Source: Parelaphostrongylus tenuis (lineage: Eukaryota > Nematoda > Chromadorea > Rhabditida > Metastrongylidae). Taken from it: a DNA stretch of 64,000 nt. The translations under genes were made by a program, and so were the position numbers. The stretch's first letter is position 1. Each line of letters starts with the position of its first letter. Of this stretch, positions 51,720 through 62,984 are shown piece by piece. The stretch is taken from NCBI GenBank assembly GCA_019055375.1, contig JAHQIW010006249.1:1-64000 (forward strand), read 5' to 3'. The notes under the pieces are model-generated. The model did no database searches. It had not been told where the DNA came from and saw nothing but the letters and a program-made list of their open reading frames with translations.

Positions 51720-52780
51720 TAGGCAGTGCTCATTGGGAAAACTATCCTACAACCTCTATTCGAAAATTCAGGAAAATGTAACAGCCAGAAGAAACTTACC
51801 TCTCAACTTCACCACGCATTATTTGTCTTACCGTTCTCCTAGCTTAGACTTTTTATTTTTATTTTATACTGCCAAATTAGCTCGCTATAAAGCCTAAGTC
51901 AAGGAGTGCGCAACGTAGTTTTTTTCGCTCTTCCAGCACTCTACGAAGAACTTTTTGAAAAATCAGATTTAGCTCCAAAATTACCTAGATCTATGATGTC
52001 AATTAGTTACTGAAACTTTCAATATACGTCATAATTAATATTTGAGCCAAAACGCCTTGTGGTCTGTTAATAGGCACTTGTACAACCCGATACACGTCTT
52101 TCAGCCTTGAGCAGCCTCGTCAATCGGGAGATATATTGAAATTTCAGCGTGGTCTGATGAAAACACTCGAAACGAACGGTGTAATATTTCAAATTAACAA
52201 GCAAGAACAATCGAGTGTTCAACACTGCCGACCTAGTGATTTTCACTTGATGGCAGTTGTGTAAATCGTTCGTCGTCGCCTACCCTGAGTCGGAGACTGC
52301 AGCACACCATAAGGACTGGCTAAAGACAAAGGGTTCTGCTCGACTGACAAGGCTGCTCGAGGCAAGACACGTCTATCGGGCTGCACAAGAGCCCATTAAC
52401 AAACCTCATTACATGTTGACTGAAATAATTGTTATGTAATAAATTGAAATTTGAGCATGGTCTCAAGAAAACACTCGAAACGAACGGTGTAATACTGAAC
52501 TTTGTCAATGGACCAGTTTAGAACTACGACTACTTCGGTGTTGTTTGTTGCGATTGGTACGAAATTCCGTCTACACGCCCATTCACACATCCAGCCGTGC
52601 AAAAAACTTCGGGCCGAGGGCGAAACTCAACTTTATTTACGCCGCTACATGCAGTAAAAGACCCTCTTCAGGGAGCAAGCACATCCTTGAAACCACCAGG
52701 AGTTGCGCTATTGAATGAGTCCTGGAGACTAAACAAACAGCGAAGAAGGCCTGCAATAACGCACTGAGCATCATTACTCA
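51720..52780. repeat. T-block right part, copy 3
   Basis: Collinear with 18758-19730 and 30473-31740. No gene. Confidence 0.65.
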
Positions 52781-53210
52781 TGATTTCTAATGTTTCTACT
52801 CATTTTTCGCAGTCGTATGATGTTTCCATTGAATCTAAGAGAATTGAGTGGTGAGCAAAAATTTTACCTCATGTGAGAGTTGAACCCACGCTTCACCCAT
52901 ACATACCCCATAAAACCATTAGGAATCATGAGCAATACATATCACAATGGCTATCACCTTAACTGGGTTTATAATGCGATACTGCTTACCCGACAGACTT
53001 GTTATAGATTGGTGCGTGATAGCAATAGTAGAGACACTGGAGAATGAGTGGTGGTGAAACGATGAATTTGTGGTATGGTGGTAGCGCGTTTCCGGTATGT
53101 GAAACGCGGGTTCGACTCCCGTCCGAGGTCGTGTTTTTGCTCACCACTCAGTTCTCTTAGGTATGTATAAAACATCAATAACAATGTGAAAAATGCAATT
53201 AATTCTTAGG
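52781..53210. mobile_element. foldback element with tRNA-like core (FB)
   Basis: Termini ATGATTTCTAATGTTTC and TTTTTGCTCACCACTCAGTT. tRNA-like unit at about 53063-53129 with B box GGTTCGACTCC intact and A box shortened (TGGTATGGTGG). Confidence 0.65.
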
Positions 53211-53332
53211 CATAATGATAACATTACGTTGTGTCAAAGTCAAGATAATCACTAAAGATTTCAAACCATAATCATGGAGCGTGGAAGATGGGCACTCAAG
53301 CATACATGCTTCTAGCGAAAAAATTATTAATG

Positions 53333-53406
53333 TGGTCCTGTGATGTGTGTTTATCATGTCTACTTCACACGAAAAAGGTCTCCGCTTCACTCCCGACCAC
53401 GGCCTT
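53333..53406 (+). pseudogene. tRNA-Val-like pseudogene
   Basis: GGTCCTGTGATGTGTGTTTATCATGTCTACTTCACACG; B box GCTTCACTCCC. Equivalent of 20298. Confidence 0.6.
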
Positions 53407-53544
53407 CTTTGCACTGTTCACTGAACAAACTGTCACGAGAATCTTCATAGCTTAATTAGGTTTTTACATTGCTGGTCAGATTGCAAAATGCGGCTCCGGG
53501 ACGAAACTCAAAAATCATTGTTTTCTGTAGACCGCTACATGTTG

Positions 53545-53617
53545 GGGCTATGTGATGTAGTGGTTATCACGTTTGCTTCACACGCAGAAGGCCGACGGTT
53601 CGATCACGGCCAGGGTG
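53545..53617 (+). pseudogene. tRNA-Val(CAC) pseudogene
   Basis: Equivalent of 20502 but with a broken acceptor (GGCTATG against CAGGGTG). Confidence 0.65.
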
Positions 53618-54934
53618 TGGTCTTGCAGTGCCAATTTAGGAAAACTGTACTGAAACCTCTATTCGAGAATTTAGATGTTTTTACACCAAATATCGGAGGC
53701 ATTACTATATGATGAAATATCGTTGAAAAGATGTTTATAAGCCTTTTTCTTCTATAAAAGCAGGACCCATGCGTCCTAAAAAAGACGATGTTTGAACCAG
53801 GAAACCATATCCTCGCAAAAAAATTATATGTTCCAAACTTTTGTTGAAATTTTTTCGCTAATTTTACTCATGTTTTTGTAATCATTCGAGGGCTTGAGAG
53901 ACGCAGATGTTGACACACAATTTGATTCCGAGAAGGCCTTCATTATACTCTCCGACAACTTAAAAGGAGATTAGTTTAGCCTTTAGACTAGACTGCCCGT
54001 TGTCTGAACTTGACCCCGAATTTACTTTCCCCTTAGTGATTTTGATTCTAAAAAAATCTCATCTCTACGAAATCATGGATATTTACCGAAGAGACGTACT
54101 CTTAGCATAAGGAATGCCAACGTGTCCCAAAAATCCTCACTTTTGAATGCATAAGATACATCCCTGGGAGTAGAGCATGCCTTCCACCCTCAGTCTACAT
54201 TTGTATTGCATGTCTCATAACAATGTACCCCAAGTACACACATTCTGTTATGAGTAATCGAATGTGCAACACTACCGATCTAGTGATTTATTACACTTGA
54301 CAGCACGTGTGAATTGTACGTCGTTGCCTACTCTATTAAGGGGTATATACCCACGAGAGGACTGGCTACGACGAAGGGTACTGCCTAACTGACGAGGCTG
54401 TCAAGGCCAAAACACGTGTATTGTTCTCTATGAATGCCCATAAAAGATCACACGACATGTTGGCTCAAAAAAATAATTATCATTCTACAATGTGTAGCCT
54501 TTAAAAGGAACCTATACGAGGAAGTGTTTGGGATGTATCCAGGGGAAACCACAATAGTATTCACATTTATCAATTCGAGGGCTAAATGCCAGCGAAGAGA
54601 TGCTTTCTTTGACTCGTACCCATCATTTCTCTTGCTCAGCATTCATTCAGCAATCAACAGCCAGTAAAATCACTATCGCTCAGCAGCGAATTATTAGATC
54701 GTGTCATGAGTGCTGGCATTGGGGCAATAAACACCAAATTTATGAAGAAGGAATTAGAAATGGCATGATTTTGGCACCGATCAACTGCGCATTCTCTGGC
54801 ATAGATTTTCGTACACAACTTGCATATGGATGATTTAAGATGAAGCTATCTAGAGAACGAATTTTCCTGGTACTGAGCACGAATGACGCGTAAGGGGAAA
54901 ATGCTAGTGAAACGCTGCTCAACATAAGTGGTAC

Positions 54935-55099
54935 TTCCTAAGGGCGGCCCGAGCTAGACTGATCCTCCAGACTGTCCTCTCCAGCTCTGAATCTCGTAAA
55001 TCACTTTCAAGCCGTCGTTTCTGCAACCGTATCATCGCCACCAGCTCAATTCTTTCTTGCATGAGTAGCAAGTGAATTTTTTTTCCGAGACGGCTCCAT
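54935..55099 (-). pseudogene. mariner transposase N-terminal fragment (M copy 3)
   Basis: HTH region aligned with 45204-45422. An internal deletion of about 60 bases lies between the first helix words and the ERIELVAMI region. Inactive. Confidence 0.55.
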
Positions 55100-56379
55100 T
55101 TCCAAGGAAGTACAGCCAAGTTGCATATCAAAATGTTTGCTAGGAAATGGGCAGTTGAACGATACCAAAACCATGCAATCGCCACTATATTTGGTCTAAA
55201 AAAAAGTGGTGTTCACCATCTTTGTGCCGAATATTCTTGTTGCATAGAATTTGTACTTCTGACTATCCACAGTTACTAGACTTTTGGTAGTAATTGGATA
55301 GGCTGAGATTACAGTGCCAGTTTTAGTTTCTGGAAATGCCTTCTCAGGGCGCAATAGCAACGAAGGGTAGGTAAGCGTCGACTTCTAGCTACTTAAGCCC
55401 ACTTTATGAAGTTCTGAATGGTTTTGATGACAGTTATATAGCAAGGTTCATATAATTAGAGTACTTCTTCGTCATGAAAGGATGATATTTTATTAAGAAG
55501 ATTTCAATAGGTATTTTCAGTGAGAAAAACGTTTCTGAGTCTTAGCAAACCATATTAATTCATAGGAAAACGTCATTCTTGAGAATTGACGATATTACCG
55601 ATTTTGCACATTCTTGCCGCCTATTCAATGAAAGGAGAGCGTTTTCTCTCATTCATCATTCTTCTCAACGCTACGCATATTTGCCTATAATCAACTCTCA
55701 AACATCGAGCACGTACAGTTCGGAGAAGTTGATTTTTTTAAGTAATCTGAGCATTACGTCGCCTTGAACATTTTTTGTCGTGATCAAAGAGTATGGTGAG
55801 ATTATGAGTGGCGGCATCTTTGACACTCACCGATTATCTTTTCAGCAACGTTCTCTTGATGAGATTGAGCACAACACAGTGCAATTTTAGACGGAGTTGT
55901 GAGCGTCTTGCTCTCTTTAGAACCTGGGAAGGTCAAAATGAATCGCAGTTTACTCAGACAACCACTTTCCGAAGGTGCACCTTGGAAAATGTAAACGTCG
56001 AGTAATCGAATAGTAAAAAAATGTGGATTACGTCTTCTGAGAAAGTCCTCAGTCTAATGTCGCATTTTTGTGACGTTCGAAACCTTTCATTCAAAATTTT
56101 ATTTAGGCATACTTCTTCACACAGTTTATTTGATTAGCAGCTCTGCGGTGGTCTGCAAAGAATTGGTCTAAGAATGTGTTTACACCTGCGTGCACCAATG
56201 TTGGATGTAACAGTAGAGTAAATCGGTCACAAATGTTGGCTTGGAAAGAAAGTTTTGGGGCACTTGCAAAAAGTTGAACATTTATACATGAATTTCCAGC
56301 AAGAACAGTAAAAGCTATTCAATTCCCGAGTCGACTTTCTATTAACTTCTGCATGCTTCAATAATTCCTAATTTCCTTC

Positions 56380-56610
56380 TTGAGACAAACATGAGGTGTT
56401 ATAGTATTCTTCATTCAACAGCTGACGTTTCGGCAGTTCGCCTTCTTCAGAGCCTGGAAAGGTCAAATTGTCTGCAATCCAATCAGTCAAACGCTTCGTA
56501 TACACCTTTAGAAAAAAATCACCAGACCTAAATTTTAATCGCATCAACCGCAAAATCAACTCTCAACATACTCACCGCTTTTTATATGTATTCCACTGAA
56601 TGACTCGAGT
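56380..56610 (-). repeat. intron-containing repeat (M copy 3)
   Basis: The minus strand gives upstream exon ...CATATAAAAAGCG, a 122-bp intron 56575 to 56454 (GTGAGTATG...TTTCCAG), then GCTCTGAAGAAGGCGAAC and CTGCCGAAACGTCAGCTG. The second exon carries the hammerhead-like motif and an open frame to 56368. The spliced form is found at 44114. Confidence 0.7.
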
Positions 56611-56689
56611 AGAGACCACCGGAAGGAGATCACATAGGCTCATAATGTACCTTACCATCAAAACAACTATTCTTCAGATTGAAAAGTAT

Positions 56690-57065
56690 CTTTTTTCACA
56701 ACTTTCTGCCATCGGTCCGCCAAGTTTTGAATCGGGTCGAAGTATCATTGCTCCGACTCTGAATCAAAGAACTCTTACGTGCTTCTTCAACTTTACTAAA
56801 TGATTCAAATCGGCGATCCTTAAAAAAGTGCTACATTCGGGTCGGAAGTCTATAGTCGAATGGAGTGCAGTCTGGACCGTAGACGGGATGCGGCAGAACC
56901 GCGACTCCGTACAGTTTATTAACCATCGGTTTCTTGGCACTTTGTGGTCTGGAATTTTCTTGCTGTAGCAAAACGCGCTTCCGGTTGCCCAAAGCCTAGT
57001 ACTTTTCCTTTGGCTTGTCGTAGACTGGACATGGCGGAGGTTGTGACAAAGTGAAGATGAAGACG
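56690..57065 (-). pseudogene. mariner transposase C-terminal fragment (M copy 3)
   Basis: Collinear with 23930-24311, frame broken. Confidence 0.55.
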
Positions 57066-57786
57066 AGTAATATCTAGGCTTTCAAAAAGGAAAACCTTAC
57101 GTAGGAAACTGTACTATTCCCATAATATGCATGGGAGTTATCTCATGCTTATTGAAGTGTTCCAGAACTTTCATTCCAATATAGTCACTTCGTAGCAGTA
57201 GGCTGACTCTTTGTTAGCATTACGTCCACAAGAACGAACCCCTTCTAATCTCTTCTCAAAGGATAGGGTTCTGAGCGACTGCTTTGAGTACTCACCAGTT
57301 ATCTTTCATCTTCCAAACTATATTCTCCACCGCTTGACTCACTATAAAAGAACGAGCATCTGAGATGAGTTCAATGTTTTTTATGGTATTATTAGGTTCG
57401 TCATTATGCAAAAGAGAACTTGCTCACGTAGTTGTGGAGATTGATATCCATCAGAAGCGGGTAACGGATTTAATCTTTCATGTACTGATACGTGGCCGCA
57501 ACGATCTACAAATGTTTGCATTTTGAGCTATTTGAAGAGTAGAAGCCAAACGAGATACAAAAAATCATCCCAAGGGCATAATGAACTAAAAAGAACTAAG
57601 TAGACCATGTGCAGCTAGTGGTGAGCATAAAAGGCAATACATGTCACAGTACAAAAAAGTTGACATTAAAGCATAAATGGATATATGAGGAATAAACTCC
57701 CATTAGACAATCTAGCAAAGTCTCTTATACAACACTATAGAAAAACTCGATTGTATTTTTTTTGCTTTATTGGTCCGTCCTTGTAG

Positions 57787-58041
57787 CGCTTTTTTTTTTG
57801 CTGTGCGGATCTCAGCACCTCTAGCATTGAATTTGCTGTTTCGTCTTTATCTTGAACGTCGTAGAATTTAGGTTGAGTGAGTCTCCTTCCAATCTCAAGG
57901 AAAGCGTGGCTGTAGCGTTCCATAAAGTGTTGCTGTTGACTGCCGAAGAGAGTTGGGGGGGGGGGGGGGGGGGGGGATGGGGGAGAGCTCGGTTTCACGC
58001 GCACCAGACGAGCATCACCGTCACTCGGCCACGGCGTCCCC
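57787..58041 (-). mobile_element. tRNA-derived SINE, copy 4
   Basis: Minus-strand start GGGGACGCCGTGGCCGAGTG with an exact A box; A-run tail at 57788-57800. Confidence 0.7.
57955..57976 (+). repeat. poly-G run (~22 G)
   Basis: A G homopolymer inside SINE copy 4. The same site holds about nine G in copy 2 (25229-25238) and short G runs in copy 3. Length may be affected by sequencing error. Confidence 0.85.
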
Positions 58042-58540
58042 AACTGTATTCGTGGTCGGAAATTCGACATAATTTGACAGATTATTCTAAACCTTTCGTG
58101 AGGTCTGATATGACCTCTATTGCTAGACGTAGACGAAAGCTGAAACGTACGTCTAGCACTAGAGGTGCCATAGCAGACCTAATGAAAAGCTCAAAACATT
58201 TTCATACTATATCTAATTATTAAGCGAGGTCTCCAAAATGTCGACAGAAAGGTACTGACCAAAACTTATAGGGAGCTATACATTAAAAGGCATCGAACGC
58301 ATTGTGTAGTATATTGCAACAGATAAACTACTGGTTTATGATTTTTGTTGGCATTGTTCCTACTACGAATAGCCTATTGAATGCTCTTTAGCGATATTCT
58401 CGTTTTTAGTGGTTACGTAACCGCCTTTAGTAGCGATAAGTCTGAATATCATAGTGAAACTACAATACTGCGATGATAACGAGCCCCGACTGCTGCGTTA
58501 AAGTTTAACGAGGCGCCGCCTGACATATCAAGGCCATAGT

Positions 58541-58790
58541 ACAACCGGGCGATTTTAGCGGACCCTAACTGGGCGTGTCCGAGAAAGATGAACCTTCTTT
58601 GCTTCGATTAGCAGCCCTACACTACTACTTTTCGCTGCAAGACCGCACGCGAATCAGTCCAAAACTTAGCTGCTCGTCTTGCAAAGGAAAGTAGTACTCT
58701 GGTCGGTGAGCAATCGAGGCAGAGGAGGTGGAGTCGTTCCCCACGCTGGCGGAAATGCCCATTTTGGGTTCGCGCGAGACGATCGGTTAA
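58541..58790. mobile_element. TTAA MITE, CGCGGACCCA family, copy 4
   Basis: Left TIR GCGGACCCTAACTGGGCGTG, right TIR ending GGTTAA. Interior inverted pair CTACTACTTTTCG / GAAAGTAGTA. Confidence 0.6.
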
Positions 58791-58956
58791 GAACTGAAGA
58801 AGGCTATATCACAACCTCTCTTTGAAAATTGGTAAGCTTTCACATCTGATGTCGAAGCTCGACATATTCACCACAGACTCCGAACTAGAATCGTCGAACA
58901 GTGGTTATGGGTGGCTGTTTAAAAATCATCGCTTCTGACAGAACACTGTCAGCTGA

Positions 58957-59028
58957 GGTTCTGTGGTGTAGTGGTTATCACGTCTGCTTCACACGCAGAA
59001 GGTCGCCGGTTCGATCCCGGCCAGGACC
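58957..59028 (+). tRNA. tRNA-Val(CAC)
   Basis: Acceptor GGTTCTG/CAGGACC with one G-U, loop TTCACAC, T arm perfect, followed by TATTTTGC. It closes the third M segment and precedes RTE flank, like the decayed copy at 36615. Confidence 0.85.
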
Positions 59029-59159
59029 TATTTTGCTCTCACTGCCATGAAAGCTTCTATAGCAGAAATTAAAACGTTTTTACATTGTAAGTCAGATTTC
59101 GACATTTGTAACAGAGACTTTGGAACCGCACAGTGAAGAAGATAGAGTAGCAGTTCAAA

Positions 59160-61720
59160 AATCACCGCTTCTGGCAAGTCACCGTTCATTGGGGCATTAT
59201 TGAAGAGGCCTTCCCAATGGCTTATCGCATCATCGTTGGCGGAGGGTGTTCGTTGTTTTCTGACTGTAAAGCGCAGTGAGGGATTTATCTACCGGGAGAG
59301 CCATCCAAGCCGAGAATCAGTCCGATATTTCCATCTGGAAAGCCCAGCTGTAAACAAATGAGAAATCACTGCCGATTTGGTGCCAACTTGTCGCAAGGTG
59401 GTATTATTCTCTCTCTGATTCACAGGCCCCGGCGACTGACTTGTGTGGTGACAACTTGAAGAAGGCTCCGGTTAGGATGACCTAAAGTCCAGGGAACACA
59501 AGCAAGTGAAACAGCAAAACTTCTGCTTCGCTGTTCAACAAACTGGGTGCTCTCGTCTACGACCTCAGGAGGTGAGTTGACCGATGATAACCAATCAAAT
59601 CTCGGGTTCAATGGGACCTCATCGGAAAAGAGCAAAACGAACAAGTCTGCAACAGGCTACGGAGAGTACTCTTGCTTTGCATTTATAATAGTAGGACAGT
59701 CTCCTTAAACGCAGACCTATACGTCCTTTTTGAGGCTACTGGTTACATCAAAATCTATGGAATAGCCCTGAAAGAAACGAAAAGCAGGAGCATCGGTTGC
59801 GATAATTAGATGACGAATCTCTCATTAATCGTGGAGCCAATTATCCGTTACGAAACGTCGAAGGCGCCGCGTTTCTCGATAACCACCATTTCTGACATGT
59901 AGTCATTTCGTGCAGAGTTTTACCACAGCGCTTGGATATCCTTCACATTCAACTTCCGTGACAAAAAAATCAGTATCTTCTACTGCTCCTCACCAACTTG
60001 TACACTCGATGAAAGTATATTATACGCGTACAAGAAGTTGGAAGAAGTTTTCAGCCGCAGAAAGTCCTTTTTAGCAATCGCTGTTCGAGACTTCAGTGTC
60101 AGGTCAGGAACGGTCAGTAAAAACGAGTGTAGGATAGGAAAATTTGGAATGGAAGAAGCAAACGAGAATGGTGACAGTCTTGTAGGAATCCTATCGTGGC
60201 TCGTCTCTTTCATGGGAACTCATCTTTCAAGACAACAAAAAGCCACTGATGGACATGGAATCTTTCAAAAGCACGACTCAAGCGGAGATCGATCATAAAC
60301 TTGCAAATGGGTTGGTGCCTCTTTGACACCTCAATGGTCTCTGGAGTTTGTATAGGATCTGATCAGCGCCTTTACGAGCAAAGATCTGATTCAACCATAA
60401 GCTCGAAAAAAAGGGCTGTCATTGCTTGAAAGTAAATCATTTCGTGTACGACTAGAATGTCCTCATTAAAATATTCTCCTCAGATACCCGGCAGATAGAA
60501 GAAGACCCGACCGAAGACTAAGAGTTCCTCGCCAATAGATTCAAAACTAGAGGTTCTGATCGCATCTACTCAGTAGAGTTGCTACTTGAGATTTGCTTGA
60601 AAAAGAAAGAAACTGAGACCTGAACCTTCCGCAACACAGACACATCTTGGCTGATAAGAAAAGGCGATTGTAGAAGAATTTTGCAAGAGGATTCACATCA
60701 GTAAGAAAAGAGCGTTATTACAGGCAGCTTCAAAAAGATCAAATATGAAGAACCGCAGTCACCAATCTCTGCATACCTCTTCCTGATGAATGAAAATGAG
60801 ACTACAACCCGCCATGATATGTAATTCATAACTGGAAATGAAAATCCCATTGGTGTGAAACCACCTAAGAATTTAGCTTCTAATGTTCAAGTTGCGATTG
60901 AAAGCATGTAGAGAGGCACAGTTGCAGGACCCGATTTATACCTGTATTGCTATTATATCTATATTTGTTCGTCATAATTACTTCCTCAGAAATGATGGCC
61001 ACCATTTGCATGTATTTGTAGCAAGACATCTGACATCAGACCTTCAGAAAGAAATACCACTGGAGGACTTCGCACACAGTTATCCCAACTAAGGAACGTG
61101 ACAGAAGGGATTTTCGTAACTACCGCCCAATATGTTTGCTGAGTGTTCCTACAAGCTATCAACGAAAATCATCTTTTGCGCACATGGAAGGATTTGGATG
61201 AGGCGCAGCCAGCTGTGCAAACAGGATCCCTAAGGGGTCGCTGCTGCATGGACCATGTCGTAACCGTGTCACGGATCATAGTAATCAGTCGGGGATGCCA
61301 GATGTCCCTTGTTGTGACCTTCACTGACTAGCTTTGAATCACTCGACTACGACGAGTAGAGGCATACTTGTTGATGGAAAATTTCTAATAAGCCTTCTAT
61401 TTTTAGGTAATATGGTCATCTTTCAGGAGAGTAGCACTGAAAAACAAAAGTGGTTTCAAGTTTGGGTTACGCATTGAACACGATAAAGATCTAGTTCATG
61501 GATAATCCAGACTGCAGAGACGAATAGACTGAACTAGATGGCTCTCTGATTACGGAGGCACCTTGCACGTGTACCTTAGACGTTCAGTAAACTTTGGAAG
61601 CAACATGAAGGATGGAGAAGTAGAGTAGTTTGGGCCGCCTTCGTGCTTCTCAGAAAAAAGAACCATAGACCAGATAACGCACCACAAACTCTGGTGCTTG
61701 CCTTTTCGATTCAGTCCCCT
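59160..61720 (+). pseudogene. RTE-type non-LTR retrotransposon, dead copy 2
   Basis: Collinear with 36830-39400. Endonuclease part at 59990-60298 (TCTLDESILYAYKKLEEV, then LAIAVRDFSVRSGTVSKNEC, where the usual GDFNA motif is lost, and a decayed KPSSRRWTW-like segment). RT start at 61145-61331 (LDEAQPAVQTG, then MDHVVTVSRIIVISRG, then LVVTFTD, which is RT motif A with the catalytic Asp). The YxDD-region frame near 61400 (LLIFR.YGHLS) has lost its DD. Many stops. Confidence 0.75.
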
Positions 61721-61764
61721 TTGTGAGTGGTAATTTCCTTGGTGTTTTCTTCATTCAAAAGTAC

Positions 61765-61840
61765 CGATCCAGATCTTCAGGTGGGACGAGCAGTAAATTA
61801 TATTGTTTGAAACAGACGCACTAACCATTGCACCACAGGA
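61765..61840 (-). pseudogene. tRNA-Val-like pseudogene
   Basis: Copy of 35239-35313 (TGTTCCTGTGGTGCAATGG on the minus strand). Confidence 0.55.
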
Positions 61841-61982
61841 ACACAGTAGACGTTTTAAATGTCACTCTACTTGCATTGTTCCAGCCTGATGGATAAGTTG
61901 AGCCTCGACCTCTCATGTAAAAGTCGCAAAACCACGAATAGAGTTTCCAGTCCCTGTTTCCCAATAAGCACTGCAAAAGACA

Positions 61983-62054
61983 GGTCCTGGCCGGGATGGA
62001 ACCGGCGACCTTCTGCGTGTAAAGCAGACGTGATAACCACTACACCACATGACC
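61983..62054 (-). pseudogene. tRNA-Val(TAC), B box mutated
   Basis: Full-length cloverleaf with loop TTTACAC. The T loop is TTCCATC (B box broken) and acceptor GGTCATG/CAGGACC has one mismatch. Confidence 0.7.
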
Positions 62055-62984
62055 TCGACTACAGTGTGATCGCTGGAGGTCATAAATCTCCAGTTTCTGC
62101 TATACTTGCTTCGCTGCACGGTCTCACCCTGAAGTCTCTAGGAGAAATGTTGCAGTCTGACCTGATGTCAAAACGATGCAATTTTTGCTATGAAAGTTTC
62201 TATGGTACTTTGTTCAACGGAAAAACGAAAGCAGTTGCTGCATGGGATCGAACCGATGAGCTTTTGTGTATGAAGCAAAGGTGATGAACACTACACAACA
62301 AGCTCAGCAACCCTAGTTGGCCAGAACCGATTATTTTTGATCGCTCCACGATTATGGTTTGGAATCTCTTATGAACATATCGCTTTTTAACCTGTGATGT
62401 AAAAGCTCTTTGGAGTTTTTTTCCGTTTGGCACAGAATTTCAAGCCTATGCCTTACGCTGGAAAGGAGCTTTCGTAAAGAGTGTCAGTAATTATTCGAAA
62501 GTCTAAATCTCAAGCTAGCTCTTTACGTGGCCGGTTTTCTGAGAAGACCTTTTTCTAACGCTGAGAAAATATTTAAAAAATCATGTCTTACACCCAACGT
62601 GCAATCTAACTATCACTTCACTCGATGCACGGAGAGCACCTGGATGTGTAGAGAGAATCTTCTGGTACTGGTATTGGAGTCAGATGTTTGATCTGAAGAC
62701 TTTCTCACGTATTTGAATCAATCTCATTTCTCCTGCTGCATTGCAGAGAAATATTCTTTTCAGGTTATAAGCAAAGCGTTGGAATCGGAAAATTTTACGC
62801 TATTGAATGATCACAATAGTGTAAAGAAAGAGCTTTGAACTGCGAGGAACATGAGCGTGTGAAACATAATTTTATTTTGAATTTTTAGCATTAAAGAAGG
62901 GTTTGCCCAAAAGACCGGCCACGTACCCCTAGCTCGAAATTTATGCTTTCGAATAACTATTAACACTCTTTATGAAAACTTCTT
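62055..62984. repeat. copy of the inverted-repeat arm (35500-36300)
   Basis: One copy of the 131-bp unit, the decayed tRNA at 62240-62305 and foldback-repeat pieces in the same order as at 35.5-36.3 kb. No gene. Confidence 0.6.

Larger units (their letters stand above)
53990..58956 (+). repeat. M segment, copy 3 of 3 (~5 kb)
   Basis: Collinear with the other two copies and again ends at a plus-strand tRNA-Val(CAC). Regions between listed fragments hold no gene I recognise. Confidence 0.85.
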
